From Ciborinia camelliae (taxonomy: Eukaryota; Ascomycota; Leotiomycetes; Helotiales; Sclerotiniaceae): DNA of 64,000 bases. A model generated the notes under the pieces. It was not told the origin of the DNA. It searched no databases and saw nothing but the letters and a program-made list of their open reading frames with translations. This document shows positions 10,890 through 25,000 of the stretch, piece by piece (positions within the stretch are counted from its first letter, which is position 1; every line of letters starts with the position of its first letter). The DNA is taken from NCBI GenBank assembly GCA_025890175.1, contig JANPYM010000003.1, positions 3,085,466-3,149,465 on the forward strand. Reading direction: 5' to 3'. Position numbers and translations under genes: made by a program.

Positions 10890-13800
10890 AATGGGCAATA
10901 GTATCTCGCAAAAGATATGATGGCAAAGAAGAGAAGATTATGTCTACAACAATATTGTAAAATATGATCTCAAAGATCCAAGGACCTGTTTAAATACTAT
11001 GGAGGAAGGAACGGCTTATAAAGCCTTACATAATCAATTCGACATTTAGCTAGTATAAAATGCTTATTTTAGCTAGTAAAGAATAATATCATTCCTTTCC
11101 CACTTAATACAAAACTCCCGACCTTACAATACATAGGTAATCAACATCCATTTTTCAACCCCACTAAATGCAATGCCATTCTGATATCATATTTGTCGGT
11201 ATGACTTCCAACCGATCACTGCATGTCCGTAAGCTCAACCGGGACCCGATCGAGTAAGTTAAGCGCCAGCTAACCAATCAAATCACGCTCGTGTTTATCC
11301 CTGTACTAGATATAGTGTCGCTACGGGCGCAGGTGTGAGAAAATGGATTGGTGTCAGGGATGAAGGATATGGATTGAAGATCTAAAGGGAAGTTGCTGAT
11401 AAGTTAGTTACAAGTCGCTTCCTAAGCTAATTCTATGATAAACTAGTGCTCATGTGACCTGATAAAAACCACCCCTGTTACAGTGGGTTGCATTTCTGCA
11501 TCGCATCAAGAGCTAAAGCACCAGCCCGTCAAGAAGACCAATACTGAATGCTCCTTATATCAATCACCCTTTGCACCCAAAGCAATGTTGACAAGAGTTG
11601 TTATTTGCCCAATCTTGAACAATTTTGGGTACATGCGAAGCGTATCCACATACAAGGGGCTTACGACAATCTGGTGGGGTTGATTCACGAGCGAAGGACC
11701 GAGCTTAAAGTACGAGCGAGCCAATGATAATGTAAAACCTAGCCCCCCTATTGGTTAAAAAGTGTCAAGATAACGTAATATCCGTGGATATAAGGCTGGG
11801 TTTGGATATGCGGACTTCTAGAATCCGGCAAGAAACCACTCCCGCTGTCAGCTAACCGAGAAATGTTACACGACGACACGTGATTGCCTTAAATATCTGT
11901 CCATCATAGTAGTTCTTAGGAGATGAACTGTGCAGTTTCTTATACAAGTACCACTCTATGTTCAATGAAAATCCTCTTTTGGGGAAAATATTTGTGCCAC
12001 GAGCGACCTTGTATTTCCAATAACTGACCACGCCCATAAGCTCGTGTAATCCATCTATTTGACGGTGCTCTGCAAAGGATTCTTGATCAAGTACGTCAAT
12101 GTATTTCAAAGCACATGTATTTCAAATCGCTCTTAAATTAGGTTGTGCATGTGAGCTGGTCGAAAAACTCAAAATTATAGACGCATAACATGTCGAAAGT
12201 AAACATGCTCCAAATCGGCAAGAAATCTTTTATGGTTATTCTCACAAAGCTGTAATCCTTCTGTGCTCATCATTAGTGTATTTGGAAAATGACAATCAAT
12301 ATTATAGGGAGATGGGCTTTCGGGCATCTTTCCCCAAACCTCTAAACTAGCACATCATCTATTTAAATACTAATATAGCAGTAATGCAAGACTTGATTTT
12401 GTTACAACTCTCCCACTACGGATCTTCCTTGGGTATAAAGAACATTCATCGGGACAACAGAACAATTAAATCAAATAATTTCAATTCAGTGGCTACGGGA
12501 GACTCCCGATTAGATGAAACCAGCCCAGAAAACATAGATTTCCCCAACTCCATGTCCACTAGTATAAGGATTTTGCCATTTTGGTGATTGAAAAGTTGGG
12601 CGAGATTTACAGAAGCCGGATTTCAGCTGATTCTGGTGAACTGAGCTGAGGTGGGATGAGATGGATTTGATATGTAATTGGAACCGAAGAATTCTTCTGG
12701 TTACTGGAAGCTGGACAGTCTCGAATTCCGTTTAGAAGGTGGAATATTCAGCAATGCGATATGGCACTGGCCTATCTTGCTCACGTACTATTGATTTGTT
12801 CATTCAAATGATAAATTATCTTTCCCATCTTCGAGAATTTACCATTAAAAAAGACTCCATTCCATATGAGATATAAAAAAGCGAATTGGACTTCCAATAT
12901 TGATCTCATCCGAAATGAGCGGGATAAACTTGTGGGATTGATATCTTCTAGTGACACTATATATCTGCACATCTGCACAGCGAGAAAATTTGGATTCCCG
13001 AATAGGGGTCGCTGAAAAATACAAATCTGGAATGATTTCCACAGCAAATAGCCAAGATTGCGAAAGTGAGGTTATCAAATAAATTCATCCCATTTGTATT
13101 GATTGCATAATCCAAGGCAGCAGCGACGATCACCAGCAATCTACTTTACCTACAGAATATTCTAACGAGATTCTGCTATCATTTTGCATTCCATCGAATC
13201 GCACCATCTTCTTTTAGTGCTTTCAAAAATAAGGGGCCCTTGGTCTAGACTGACCAGTTCGTGTTCGTCGACCCACCGATTTACCACTTGTGGGGTATTC
13301 GTCTCGGTACTGACGACATTTCGTCAACATGAAACGGGATTTCATCTCCATGAAATCAGGCCCACCGATCCACACTAGCAGATGAGGGACTCAGTAATTG
13401 CCTCATACCGAAAGTTTTAGGAGCGAAATGAGGAATCAAAGCGGTTTCGGGAAATCAAAAGGATGTATTTGACAAAGCGAAATAAATTGGATTTAATATC
13501 GGGGAACAGAATTACGCGTGGAAACAGCGCGCGGTTGACGAGTTGAAACAATTGGCAGGGCAAATCAGCCTTGCTTGATGATATTTCATCATCCGACATA
13601 CGTGGATGAGATTGATACGCGTGGTTTTCGACGAGATTGAGAGACTTGTTGGCTTTATGTTGACTTGACGGAGATCAACGATCATCAGATTTTGTGGGTA
13701 TTTGGGTAGTTTTTAGTTCAAGGCGCGCGTCTGTGGAGAGGATGGTATGAGATAGAAGGCTTGGGTTCGAGAAGGGCCGGAAGGGGATATGTTTGAAGTG

Positions 13801-16390
13801 GGCGGAGTGAGCGGATGATCCAGCCTGGCATTCCGAAGACAATATTTGAGACCTGAACCCCACAATATATATGGTTCGTCATTTGAACCATCTGAAGTAA
13901 GATTGGAATATTTTCGGAGTTGATTTCGGCGGGGTGAGGTCTGTTTGATGTGAGGTGGAAGAGGGAATGTGAAAGTGAAAGGGGCTCGCTTAATTGGAAA
14001 GGGAATATTCATTACCCACGATCGATTCTTCTTTGAGGATGGTAATTTAACACTATGGTTTGGAGGTTGATTATGGTGGAACTAGAATTCGTTGTCCGCA
14101 GTATCTGGACTTATCATGTTGTGAGCGACGATGCATGAATTTCGTGTTGTGTACATGCAATGCGGAAGTTTGGAGATTCGTGTTGTTCTTTCCGTCGGGG
14201 GATTGTCGCCGAAGAAAGGCACGTAGCCGTTTGGGGATAGTAAGTAGGTAGGTAATGTAGTGAAAGGGAAACATGGAAATCTTATCGGATCAGTACCTTC
14301 AAGAAGACTCGAAGGTAGTAATTGCAACATGTCCATTCTATGGTAATGGAAGATATGCTCGAGAATTTCGGAGCAGATATCGGTCAAATTATAGGCTTAC
14401 ATACCTGTAATTTCAATCCTGTACCTCGGATTCCTGCCGACGGGATCTTCTGAGGTGCCAAGATTTGTGTTTTTGTCCCGATATGTATGCAACTAGGTAC
14501 TGTACCTATCTTCCCTTTCGAGTGATACGGAAAGGGGCCGAAAAATCATGATATTATCCCGCACAGGAATGCAACCCCCAACACGCATGTCTAATTGTCT
14601 ATGGATGAATCTGAAAAGGGCATCATCTCATTTCAACTTGGGATTTCCTAATGTCCCACCCGGGGTCATGCCCAGGTCCTGACACTTTCGCATACACAAT
14701 CAAATTTCCTTTTCCATATCGTACCTGCAGTTATTCGCAGAACGCAATCAAAAATATATATTAAGCAAAGATATCTTTGCATCACAACTTTCCCCATTCA
14801 GATAAATCGACCCTTAACTCGAAACACGATCTCCACAAGACCCCACGCACGAATCGGGTAATCTCTCACAATCTAATCTAACAAGCCTAGCTTAGTGCTC
14901 AACAGGGATCTACAGCCCTGCCGAACATCTGAACATGCCCATGGATTGCCCAATCTCTCGGATCATCTCCGTTCGGGAAAAAAAAGGCCAAACCTAAAGG
15001 AGGTAAAAAAGGGAGTTCCGAGGTCTGTTTGGATTTCTTGATTTTGGAAAACGACGTCTTAAATTGATCTTGGCTTGTGATTTTGGTAGATTATAGCTTG
15101 AAGTTATTAAATTTCAATCTATCTGCAACCAGCCTTTCTACGAATGAGGAGGTGGATTTTCCAATGAGGAATGTCCAGGCGTTGTTGGTTATGATATTTG
15201 CTTACAAGTACCCTTCTGATAAGAATCTTAAGATGTGGACATGTTATTTGAATACTTCGTACACGACGATAGGCAGCATGTGATAAAGAAAAGATATCTT
15301 CCGTCAATAATAATAACAGATAACAACATATAAGTGACAGACGATAGATCCTTGAGAGGCCATAAGGGAAAAAAACGAGAAACCCATGCCTTTGTGCCGT
15401 CGTACTGTAACACAACACGTTGACAGATCAACTTTGGGAACGGAAATCCTGATGAGGATATGATACATCCATGGTCACATCCCGAATATGAACGTTCCAC
15501 GATGCACGAAATTGCGGAACCTTGCTACGAAGCCTAATTTACTCGATTTGTTCGGTGGGCGAGCCGGGCAGGGCTTTAAATTTGATCCAGGATCGAGTCC
15601 TTGGTCGAAGATTGGCAGATTATACGCTTAGCAGGTTTTCCGTTCTTATCGTTTTACCCCTCTTCTAATCTATTATATGATTTGTATCAGCAAGATACGG
15701 TAAGCAGTGGGTGAGATGATACGCTGTACTAGTTAGTTCAAACTCGTGTAGACGTTAGGATATGAGACCCATCTCCTACTCCCTATCCGCATAATCCGCA
15801 TAATCCCCTGTCTGAAACCTATCTGTACACTCCTACTCCTATTCATCCCTAAGCTCCTGTACCTCAAGATTCCATTGTTTGCCAACCAAGTTTCTTTTCA
15901 AATAATATGCAGGTTCTCCTCAAAAGACCGTAATTACACACACGATAGTTCAACAAACTTTAATATACAAACCGTTGAATCCTTGCTTACCATTTCCGTG
16001 CTGACCGCGGTTCGGTAACGAAATTCATATGAACAAGCAGAGATTACCACATCGAGCTTCCTAGCCGTTTTTCTTATTTCTCGTTTTTGCATCGCCAGCC
16101 TGCCATTTAATATGTGCGGCTCTTATTGCACAAGGTTATTAACAAGTTTTTTCCTCTTCTAGAATCCCCGTCCGATCCACCAGACCAGGATGAAATCGAA
16201 AGCACGCGTTTTTCCGTTAAAAGTGGCTGACTGAGGAAGAAGGAAATTTCCTGCCTGCATCAGGCTGCATAGCGCCCGTACCTAGTTTGTGGAAGAAAAT
16301 GAGCACAGTTTTGACGCCTGATCACACTTGGCTTGGGAGTGAAAGTTGGAACAAATGATTCTCGAGAAATTTCTTGTTTTGATTTGATGA
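10890..16390. other. Gene-poor region, no recognised gene
   Basis: About 5.5 kb without a supportable gene. Open frames are short (at most about 100 codons) and none shows a family motif, signal peptide with continuation, or splice-linked partner. A minus-strand frame at 14387-14082 (101 codons) starts MTDICSEILEHIFHY, faintly F-box-like, but does not continue into anything I recognise. Base composition is ordinary, not the extreme AT of the transposon relics, so unannotated non-coding transcripts cannot be excluded. Confidence 0.5.
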
Positions 16391-16392
16391 TA

Positions 16393-16774
16393 CAGCAGAA
16401 CCTCTATATAAGGATGTTTTTTTTAGTGCCAAAAACATAAGGATTAGAAAGATATTCTTTTATAGAAATTCCGGCTAATTTCAGTGGGATAGCATTTTGA
16501 TTTAATTTAGATCGATTTTGGGTATGTGGATTTCGATTAATTCCGATTAAGTATAAATTCAATATAATTTTTATAAATATTTTATACTTAAAAAAAAATT
16601 CTTATAAATAAATTAGATTTTAATTTTGGGATTCTCAATTACGAAGAATAATTTTTATAAAAAGGATATAGGGATATTAGCATTTTCTATATTTAAAATC
16701 CAACGGGATCCAAAATTTAATTCTAATAGAGAGGTTATCCTTATATAGAGGATCCTTATATAAAGGTTCTGCTG
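16393..16774. mobile_element. MITE with pogo/Fot-like terminal inverted repeats
   Basis: The element is 382 bp. Its left end reads CAGCAGAACCTCTATATAAG and continues GAT; the right end is the reverse complement with one mismatch over 23 bp. Both ends are bordered by TA (16391-16392 and 16775-16776), the target duplication of Tc1/mariner-superfamily elements. The CAGnnGAACCTC start resembles pogo/Fot-group ends. The interior is AT-rich with no transposase frame. Additional GGATCC and TTATATAGAGG subterminal motifs repeat near the right end. It is therefore a non-autonomous copy; the autonomous partner is not in this window. Confidence 0.85.
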
Positions 16775-16776
16775 TA

Positions 16777-17448
16777 ATTTCTCTTCCAGGTTGGTTTATT
16801 TGTGTCAAAAATTTCGTTGACACAATTTTCTCCCAATGTATTCATTCTGCAGGCCCCGTCTGTCCTAGGTAGATTTTGATACTGCCATACGGCTACCTGC
16901 GGCTCATTCCCCCCCAGCACTCTCACAACTTGAGACCTCCAGCTACACCTTATAATATATATACCTGCCTAATTGGGATGGAGGGATTGAGAATAGAAAT
17001 AAGTACCTATGTACATGATGTAAGCTTTGAACCAGCCCTGCGATTTATGGCGGGTTTGAAGAGAATTTATGCAACTTGGGCATACAAAAAAAAGGTTTCA
17101 AAATGGAAAAGAGAGCACCAGCTGCGGCTCAAAAGCCAGAGAATAATGATACAAGAACCGAAACTCCCCGTCAACAGGTAATAAAAATGATATACATAAT
17201 GTAGAAATGTAAAAAAAAAGTTTGATGCGCAGAAATTAAGTGTAAAGATAAAAGTTAAAAAAGTGCGCAATAAAGTGGGTATCTTCTAAATAATCAATAT
17301 CGAAGCGAATAGAAGACCAAAATCGAACATCATACAGATATGTTTGTGAAGCATATTTGATGAAGAAATGAATAGATAAAAAGTTGTATATCGGTGGTCG
17401 TTGGCGAGTACCAGGTAGGTAAATGATCGGCGGGTCTCTGAAACGTCT
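16777..17448. other. Intergenic, 3' side of the next gene
   Basis: A 101-codon plus-strand frame at 16876-17181 has no recognisable features. The part next to 17448 would be the 3' UTR of the minus-strand Gln/Ser/Pro-rich gene. Nothing else seen. Confidence 0.45.
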
Positions 17449-19051
17449 CTAATTTCTTCCATCGTTTCGCTTGCCAGAACTTCGTGTCTCTTCCCCCTCC
17501 GTAGGCCTTTCTTCACGTACAATCTCCGAGACTGCAGAGTATTGACGATCTCGGTCTCTCTGAGACTGACTTTGCTGACTTTGGGTTTGAGAATGCGCTC
17601 GCGGTCGGGAATCACTGTGTTCCAGTAAGGATGAGACAGAATTCACACCCCCTGAATGCCTGCGTGGTTCCACAGGAGCTGATCCTTGCTCTTGAGTTTG
17701 TGAGTGAATTGGTGAAGTTAAGCCGTGAGTACTGAAGCCACCCTCAGTATGCCTATGGCGACTCGATGGGCGGCCATATGAATCAACTCCCCGAGCTGAA
17801 ACATCACTTTGATTCCTTGAGTGACCACGGCGTCTACTCGATGGTGTACCTGCCATCGAAGATCCTGTCTGTGAGAACGAAGGGGAGGTATATTGTGGTA
17901 GTGAGGATGGCTGTGGAGCTGGCTGTTGAGGGCCCGTTGCTTTCCGTTTCTTTGGCGAAGAAACATGGTCTAGTAGAATAATTAGTACAATGAAGATAGT
18001 AGAAGAATTATAAACGCTTGCCTGAGGGTGTCGGAGGTTGATGAGCGCTGCTCGTACCTGCTTGTGTTGTGGGTGGTTGCCAGTGATGAAAGTATATGGA
18101 AGGCGAAGATTGAGGTTCCTGTTGCTGCTGAGCACTCTGCGACTGTGCTAGTGGATGACCTGGTTGCCCTGGTAATATCTGCATACTAGAAGCGGCTGGA
18201 GGTGGTTGAGCAATCATATCTTCTGTATTCAATCTTGGGAGCTGGGAATTTGCAGTTGCTCTAGCCAAGGAGCCAGCTGTTTGCCTAGATCTTGAGGCTG
18301 GAGACACTTGGTAACTCGGAAGAAAACTTGGTCCAGTAGGTCCTATAGGCGTTGAGGGTAGAGTAACAGGAACTGAATGTTGACCTCCAAATGTTGGCCG
18401 GGAGTCTCTAGGCTGCATTTGCTCTGGTGAAGTATGCTGACTTTGTCCTGGCACTGATTGCTGTTGGACTTGATGAGATTGCAGTTGATGTGCTTGCGCC
18501 ATGTAGTGTTGAGCCCATTCTAAGCTAGCGTTTGGTAAATTTCCACCGCCCATTCCAGCAAAAACCAGAGGAATCATGTAAGGGGGAATTCCTCCCGTTA
18601 AGGAGGTTCGTAGCATATCTTGCTCGATCTTTCTTTGCTCCAACCTAAGTGATTCTTGCCTCGTCTTCTCTTCCTCCTGCTTCCGTTTATCCTCTTCAAC
18701 CTTTGCTTGAAGCCAATTTCTCATCGACTCTTCTGCACCTTGCCATTGCTGAGGGGGAGCTGGTAACTGTAAAGGAACCGTTGGTTGCTGATTCAATGAA
18801 GCCGGGACTACTTGTTGTGAAGGTTGTGGTAATGTCATGGGGGGCAATCCACGATGGGGGGTCGACATCTTCGTCGATTTTGTAAGTGCTAAGGCAGAAA
18901 GAGATTGTGATGTTGCTGGTATAGAGGAGGTTGGAAAGCTTGTAGTAGTCACCGCCGGGGGGAAACGAGAGCTAGCTGGTGGTGTTGGTGGAGAATAGTC
19001 ATGAAAAGACTTAAAGCCGTGGTGGACTGGCTGTTTAATCGTGAGTAACAT
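17449..19051 (-). CDS. Gln/Ser/Pro-rich protein, probably nuclear, unknown function
   Basis: Two exons, 19051-18022 and 17969-17449, give 516 residues. I take the ATG before MLLTIKQPVHHGFKSFHDYS as start; the following FHDYSPPTPPASSRFPP looks like a conserved N-terminal motif. Residues about 120-150 are a charged helical stretch (EEDKRKQEEEKTRQESLRLE) likely to form a coiled coil. It is followed by GGIPPYMIPLVFAGMGGGN, a hydrophobic patch unlike the rest. The remainder is Gln-, Ser- and Pro-rich, with PKKRK directly after the splice junction as a candidate nuclear localisation signal and an Arg/Ser/Gln-rich tail. That composition suggests a transcription or RNA-associated factor, but I do not recognise the family. 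The intron appears to be GC-AG (AG/GCAAGC, branch TACTAAT); a weak GT donor six bases downstream would also keep frame. Confidence 0.8.
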
Positions 19052-22000
19052 GTCGGGATGGAGGCATTCACTGAAGGCAAAAGAAGGGAAGTAAAAATTT
19101 GTGTAAAAAAAGCACCTTTAAAGTGATAACGGCGAGGTGCAAATAGGCAGATGCTGGTAAATGGACCACTCGAACTTTTATGTAGAACCAGAATCACCCC
19201 CACACTTCTCACCCATATTTACCAGCTCGTATGTGGTAATTGAATCTGGTCAGATACTCCAGATGAATCCGGGATTCGAAATGGTAGCAATGTGTAGGAC
19301 TGTGGAGCTTAATATGAGGTCGCGAATCACAGGGCTACAAATAATGACTCTAGATCTGGAAGTTGACAAAAGGACTCCTCGACTGCAGGGACGATCTTCA
19401 GGGAAGAGGTTGGAGTGTACACAAAAGTGGTGTGCTTGTCAAAAAGAAGTACAAGATCGACAAGTTGTGAGCCTGAATAACGGAGGAGGAGGCGTTGAAG
19501 AGTGATCCCACAAAACGCTCGGTACGGATAGTGATAGAGCAACCTTGAAAAAACAGAACTGAAATTGCCGTTGAGCTCGAGATTATTTCTATAGTGCGGG
19601 ATAAAGAGTGAGCAGGGGTAAGTCCAGATCCGATATTACCAACAGCGAAGATGGTGGGGCAAGTGCGATTCTGGCTATTCGAGTTTACCGTTTTGACTCT
19701 AGATTACTGCAGAGGCTAATAGCAATGCCCTTAAATGTACTGGGTGATGTGGGCTCTGAATCTTTTTGTGATGTGAATAGAGCAAAGCCTTATCCGAAAT
19801 GGCAGTGGCAGACTACGAATGCTTGTATTGCCGGGTCACCAAGGGCACCTTGGGATACAAAATGTGCGAATGGTTGATGACCAGCTAGGTTCTGCATCCC
19901 GAGGCCTGGGGCTGAGATTGGGATGGAGACAAAGCAGCGGAGTTTTTTTTTATGGACTGGGGAGGTCATCCATAGGGCCACAAAGAAGCAGTCGAATGCA
20001 TCAATGGAAGCTTATGCCTGCCAAGGTTAGAGAAAATCTGTTCCTGATGAGATGTAGTCACAGCATTAGGGACATATGTAAGCTGGAGGTTGACAAAAAC
20101 GAAATTCCTCACATTTTAGAGTGGCTACCCACTCAAATGCCTAATACGGTATACATATGCCTAGGCTTCGTGAAGCGGCTTCTCGAAGCGCGATCACCTA
20201 CCGCAAGGATGGCAGGGATAAACAAAAAGTTTGGGGGATCAAGGGTTGTGTGAGGTGCATAGCTCCCTTCTTCCTTCCTCATCCACTTGCGCGCGACCAT
20301 ATCCAGGATGAAGGTTCTTCATGAATCTCAACGTACTGATATCTAAAAGGTGGTTTGTTGGCCCTAACTAGTCTTCTAGTGCCCATATGTCAGGACAATG
20401 GACATACTCAATACAATTGCGAGACTGGCTTTGCCTGATTAGCCACACCAATCCCTCACCTTGTATAATTTCCCTTTCTAGCGTCTTACTCCTCGTGTTC
20501 TGATTGGTCGTTTTGAGAGATCTGAATTAAAAGTTATTGACGGTTCATCGATGGTCGTTAAATCCTATCTCTTTGAAACACAGGGCAGATCATCAAATCC
20601 AACCGGTCCGGGTTTGAACCAACCAAATAAGGTCTCGCTTCAAATAAGCATCAAATTTTCGCTAAGGTCCGTTATGAAAGGACCACTTCATCTCCCAGAT
20701 AATCAAATCTGACCTGAAAATGATGATGGCGTTATGAAAAAGGGAATATTATTTTGTCACTGTGTTCATTCCAGGTTTTGGGAATAGATTAACTGTACTG
20801 TACAGTGTACTATAGTGGACGAACCTTATTACCTCGATTGCACTACTGGCAATCTGTTAAGAGTTAGGAGCCTTATTAGGTTTAAAAGTCGGACATCAGA
20901 GAAGAGACTTCTAATTACCACCTGGGCAGAATATGGAGAATTCTTATTTTCCGACCATGGACTGCTTTTTCTGTGTTTCAAGCTGTAGATTTTCAAATCT
21001 CCATTGATTAGCAATCTCCTACATATAAATCTTGCTAATTGGGGAATCCGAATACCGCATCAAGATTCAACACGGTAAAGTAGGTAGATATCAAAGCTTC
21101 AACGCTCGTGTTACTTTATTTCAAGATTTACTTTCGATTATAGTACAACTGGTTCCCTGGTACCTGGTAACTTCTTTTTCGAATGTTCCTTCCTTCATAG
21201 GTAGTAGGTAGTGGTAGCCTAGTAGGTACGGTTGAGCAACTTGAGCTCCCGAGGTCGGCGTTAAATTCAGCTGGTTACATGAAGAAGGGGAATTTTAGGC
21301 TTCTATTGTTTGCTTTTCGTCCTGATGGTATTCATCATTGACACGGAAACCACGGCGCGTGGGATTGTTGCATGCTTATTCCTTTATTGTAACACAAATA
21401 CTCTGCAGAATACAGTAATGGACCCGAATGTTCTCGATGCAATCAATTTCTCCGAGCGGACAGGGAGCCATCACTGAATTTTAAGAAATCACGGGAGCCG
21501 TGGGCTTGGCGCCTTGTCAACATTGTGATAAAATGAAGGGGCGTCGGGTAATTTTTGGTGCTGGAGCTTGATGCAACATCCCCGAGATGCTACGTCGGCG
21601 CTGGGGGTTTGTAATGCGATCTGTATCTTTTACTTTCAAGATATATGATGTGTGTATATATTAATATTAAATCAATCAAATTAATTTATACACCCGTTGG
21701 TCGAAGAGAGACATCGAGAGATAAAGGGGTGGAGCAGAGCGGTGTTAGTCACGGAAAACGCGTAACGGGTATGGAGTATAGACGGCTACACATAATAAAA
21801 CAGGTTACGAGTACAAGTATCTCTCGATATTGCATGTTCGAGAATATTCTTTTATGACGCATGATTGGGCTAATCTCAAACATTAAACATGGCCAAAAAA
21901 ACATATATAAATGAATGTCCGAGACCTCGAGACTTCGGAAGTCACCGAACTAAAACAAACATGAAGCTTTAATGAGGTCCATCTCCTAAATTCAAAGGTA

Positions 22001-25000
22001 TTTTATTAAAGCATTGAAGTTTGAGGCATTATTTCAAATTGAGATATTAAGAGTTCTGACACCAAACCTTGTATCCCGTTAACCCGGTTGAAACTTGACA
22101 CCTCTTTCGTCCTTGTCATTTGCGTATGAGATCGTTCTGTATACTGCGAAGGGAGTTAAGGGACGATTATGCATACTAGGTAGAACTCAAGCCTCCGAGA
22201 GTTCCAAGTGCTCACTTAAATGAAGCTAATTTCCGTTCGCTCATCTACTATCTCAACTTTACAAAACTATATATCATCAAGGTGTTTCTTCTTGGGATTC
22301 CTAGTTTAATATACATTGATACACTTATAACCAGTACTTTCCCTACTGATCTTGAAGACGATCGGCCTTCGACGTAACTTTCGGACTTGAGTTCAGAAAG
22401 GCCAAGAGGTAAGGTCAAAGATTGAAGAATTCTATTTAATATCCGGCCACCAACAAGCGTGAGCATGTTAAGTATCCAGTTACCCTTTTGGTTGTGGTTG
22501 AACGCTCGTGATGAGAGAATTTGATGAATATTCTTCAAGAGTTAAATAACAGATCATTCAATGAGGTTCAACTTCTCCATCACGTGTAAAAGAGATGTAG
22601 ATCTCGTTGAGTCATACGATTTTCTATAAAATCTTATATTCAGAAGCGGGACATGATCCATAATAATGAGAAAGATTACTCATCATTCATGCTTATTACT
22701 GCCTAATACATAATTTTCGGAACAAGGAAGGAGTCCCGTCCCCCTCGGTCCCTTCCCCGACACAAATCTTCAAATCTTCAAACCTTCAAATCTTCAAAAG
22801 ATCGACAAATTGCAACTCTAGACGAATGCCCGTGCCCGATTTGCCCGATTTATCACAAGCGACCCCATCTGACAGACAGTGACAGGCAGGAGTGACAGGC
22901 AGGAGTGACAGCCCGTTCGATAAGCATCCACTGATATGATATATCCCAAATAGCATCATGTCGATCATTCTCTCGCCTTGTGACCCGGAAGTTGAGGGTA
23001 AGTGTGAAGATCCCAAGATGTGGCGAATCAACACGCCACCCTTTGACTTTTGCGTTGATCAAATACCGAATGGAATTTAGCTGCAGTTTTAAAAGACTAA
23101 TTGACTTGCTAAGGTAATGAATGCATGTCTAAATCTCTGCCTTATTCGATCCATCTAACCCATCCAGGAAACCCCCTGTTTCTCGTGACATCGAATTGAG
23201 TAGCTCAAGGAATTCAAAGGTTACCCCCCGTTGGTAAGAAGCTCATATATTGATTGTTAGAATGAATCGATATATCTCGTATATTAATCGGCAAATAAAT
23301 ATGTCTATCTATATAATCCCACCTACGAGCATAAAGTCCGGTGGTTATTGTATCCGTCAGCTTATCGATAGATAGTCCACCAGCCACAATGGATCTCAAT
23401 TACACAAGCCAATTTCTAAATACGACATGGAATCAAATCTTCAGGCAAAAGTTCGAGAATACATATTCAACCTCAAACAATCAATCATCATCATCTAATC
23501 ATTTCCTAAACAAGCTGTGTCGTCTAATACTGCTTGCTATGACATGTTAGCCACGATGCGAGCTGGGGCAAGCGAACACGGATACCTAGGTAGCGATCTA
23601 ATGCGCCACTCCATACCGCCCGAGGGCTCAAGGCAGTAGTGTTCATCCCATCCATAATGGGGATCGTCATCGGGAGGGTCTCCAACTGGTCGGTCGGAAC
23701 CTTAGCTGCCACGAAGCTGCCACGAGTCGACCACATGCTCGGAAAAAAAAACCTAGAGCCTAGAGCTTAGAGTTTAGCCATTCCATAGCTCTGAGATTGA
23801 CATCCGGATATCTTCATGCACATGAGAGCTCAACTTCTCTATTATCAATGGCTATATCATTTTTCATATCAAAAAGTCCTTTTTATTCTTGCATCGAAGA
23901 TTGAGCCACTGAATCTTCCGTGCCTGCGAATGTTAGTCATGTTCGGCATGTTCTTCATTCGTTCTAACCAGAGCCAACCAATTGCTTTTCTCTCCTCTGG
24001 TGCAATCATTGCTTGGTATCGCGCTAAAGACTAGATTTTGAGAATGAAAAACTCTACCCATTCAGAATTGCAGCTAGATATCAACTCCATGCCCTCCTAC
24101 AATTCTTCTTTTGTTTTTGGCTCTGGTGCATTTATATCAATATGGATGAGAGAAGCAAAAGTTTGCACTCATTTTGGAACGCCAACTCATGTTAAAATGC
24201 TCCCTCCATCTGACGCGATATAATGAAAAAGGATATCTTACATCCATACTATACCAGTACCATTGACCAACATGGCCAACTCAGAAAGTCTCTGATCTGC
24301 TAGAAGCCTTATGATTGAGGTCTCCTGCGGAGGTGATAAGCTCTTCCAGTTTCGAGATTCTTCATCTCCTTGAAATCTGGGAAGCATTGTATGAGCCTCA
24401 AGGAGGATAGAACTTTCTGCACTCCTCAAAATCCAGTCTCTAGCTGGACAATTAACAATCAGCACAGATTTTTAGCCACTAATTTCTAAGAAGATGTCCT
24501 GCGAGGAGCACAAATGGACAGGAGGGAAAGAGTCTTCGCGAAAGACTTTATACGGTTTAATTCAAAGAAAATGCTACCAAAATAAAAGCATCATAATGGA
24601 AACATCCACAGTCGCTTTCCACTCCACCTCCACTTAACTCATATACCCCGACAATAAAAGATTCAAGAATCAAAGACAGCCTCGAGTAACTACGGAACAA
24701 TATCATACGTGGGCATTGCGAAAGAAGCCGTTCAAGGACTCTTCCCCTTCTTTTTATCCCTCATCCCTACCTTCTTTCCCATTCATTGCACAAGCCGATG
24801 GCATCCTCCAAGTCTTCAGCAAGGAAATCAACAACGTCCTCATACTTAGTTGTATACAACCATAACCCCCCAATCCACAAGTCCAGCCATAATCTCGCCC
24901 AAGGAATATATGCCAACCACATATATTTTCGAAAGCTAGAGGAGCACCTACTTTCAAATTTCAATCATAGATTACCATGCTGCGATATCCAAGAACTGCA

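Noticed and set aside
18649..19212. Frames overlapping the first exon of the Gln/Ser/Pro-rich gene
   Set aside because: Shadow frames of a long, compositionally biased exon.
19161..20253. Plus-strand frames of 89-144 codons
   Set aside because: No family resemblance, no signal peptide or coherent splice links, and overlapping frames on both strands are equally open.
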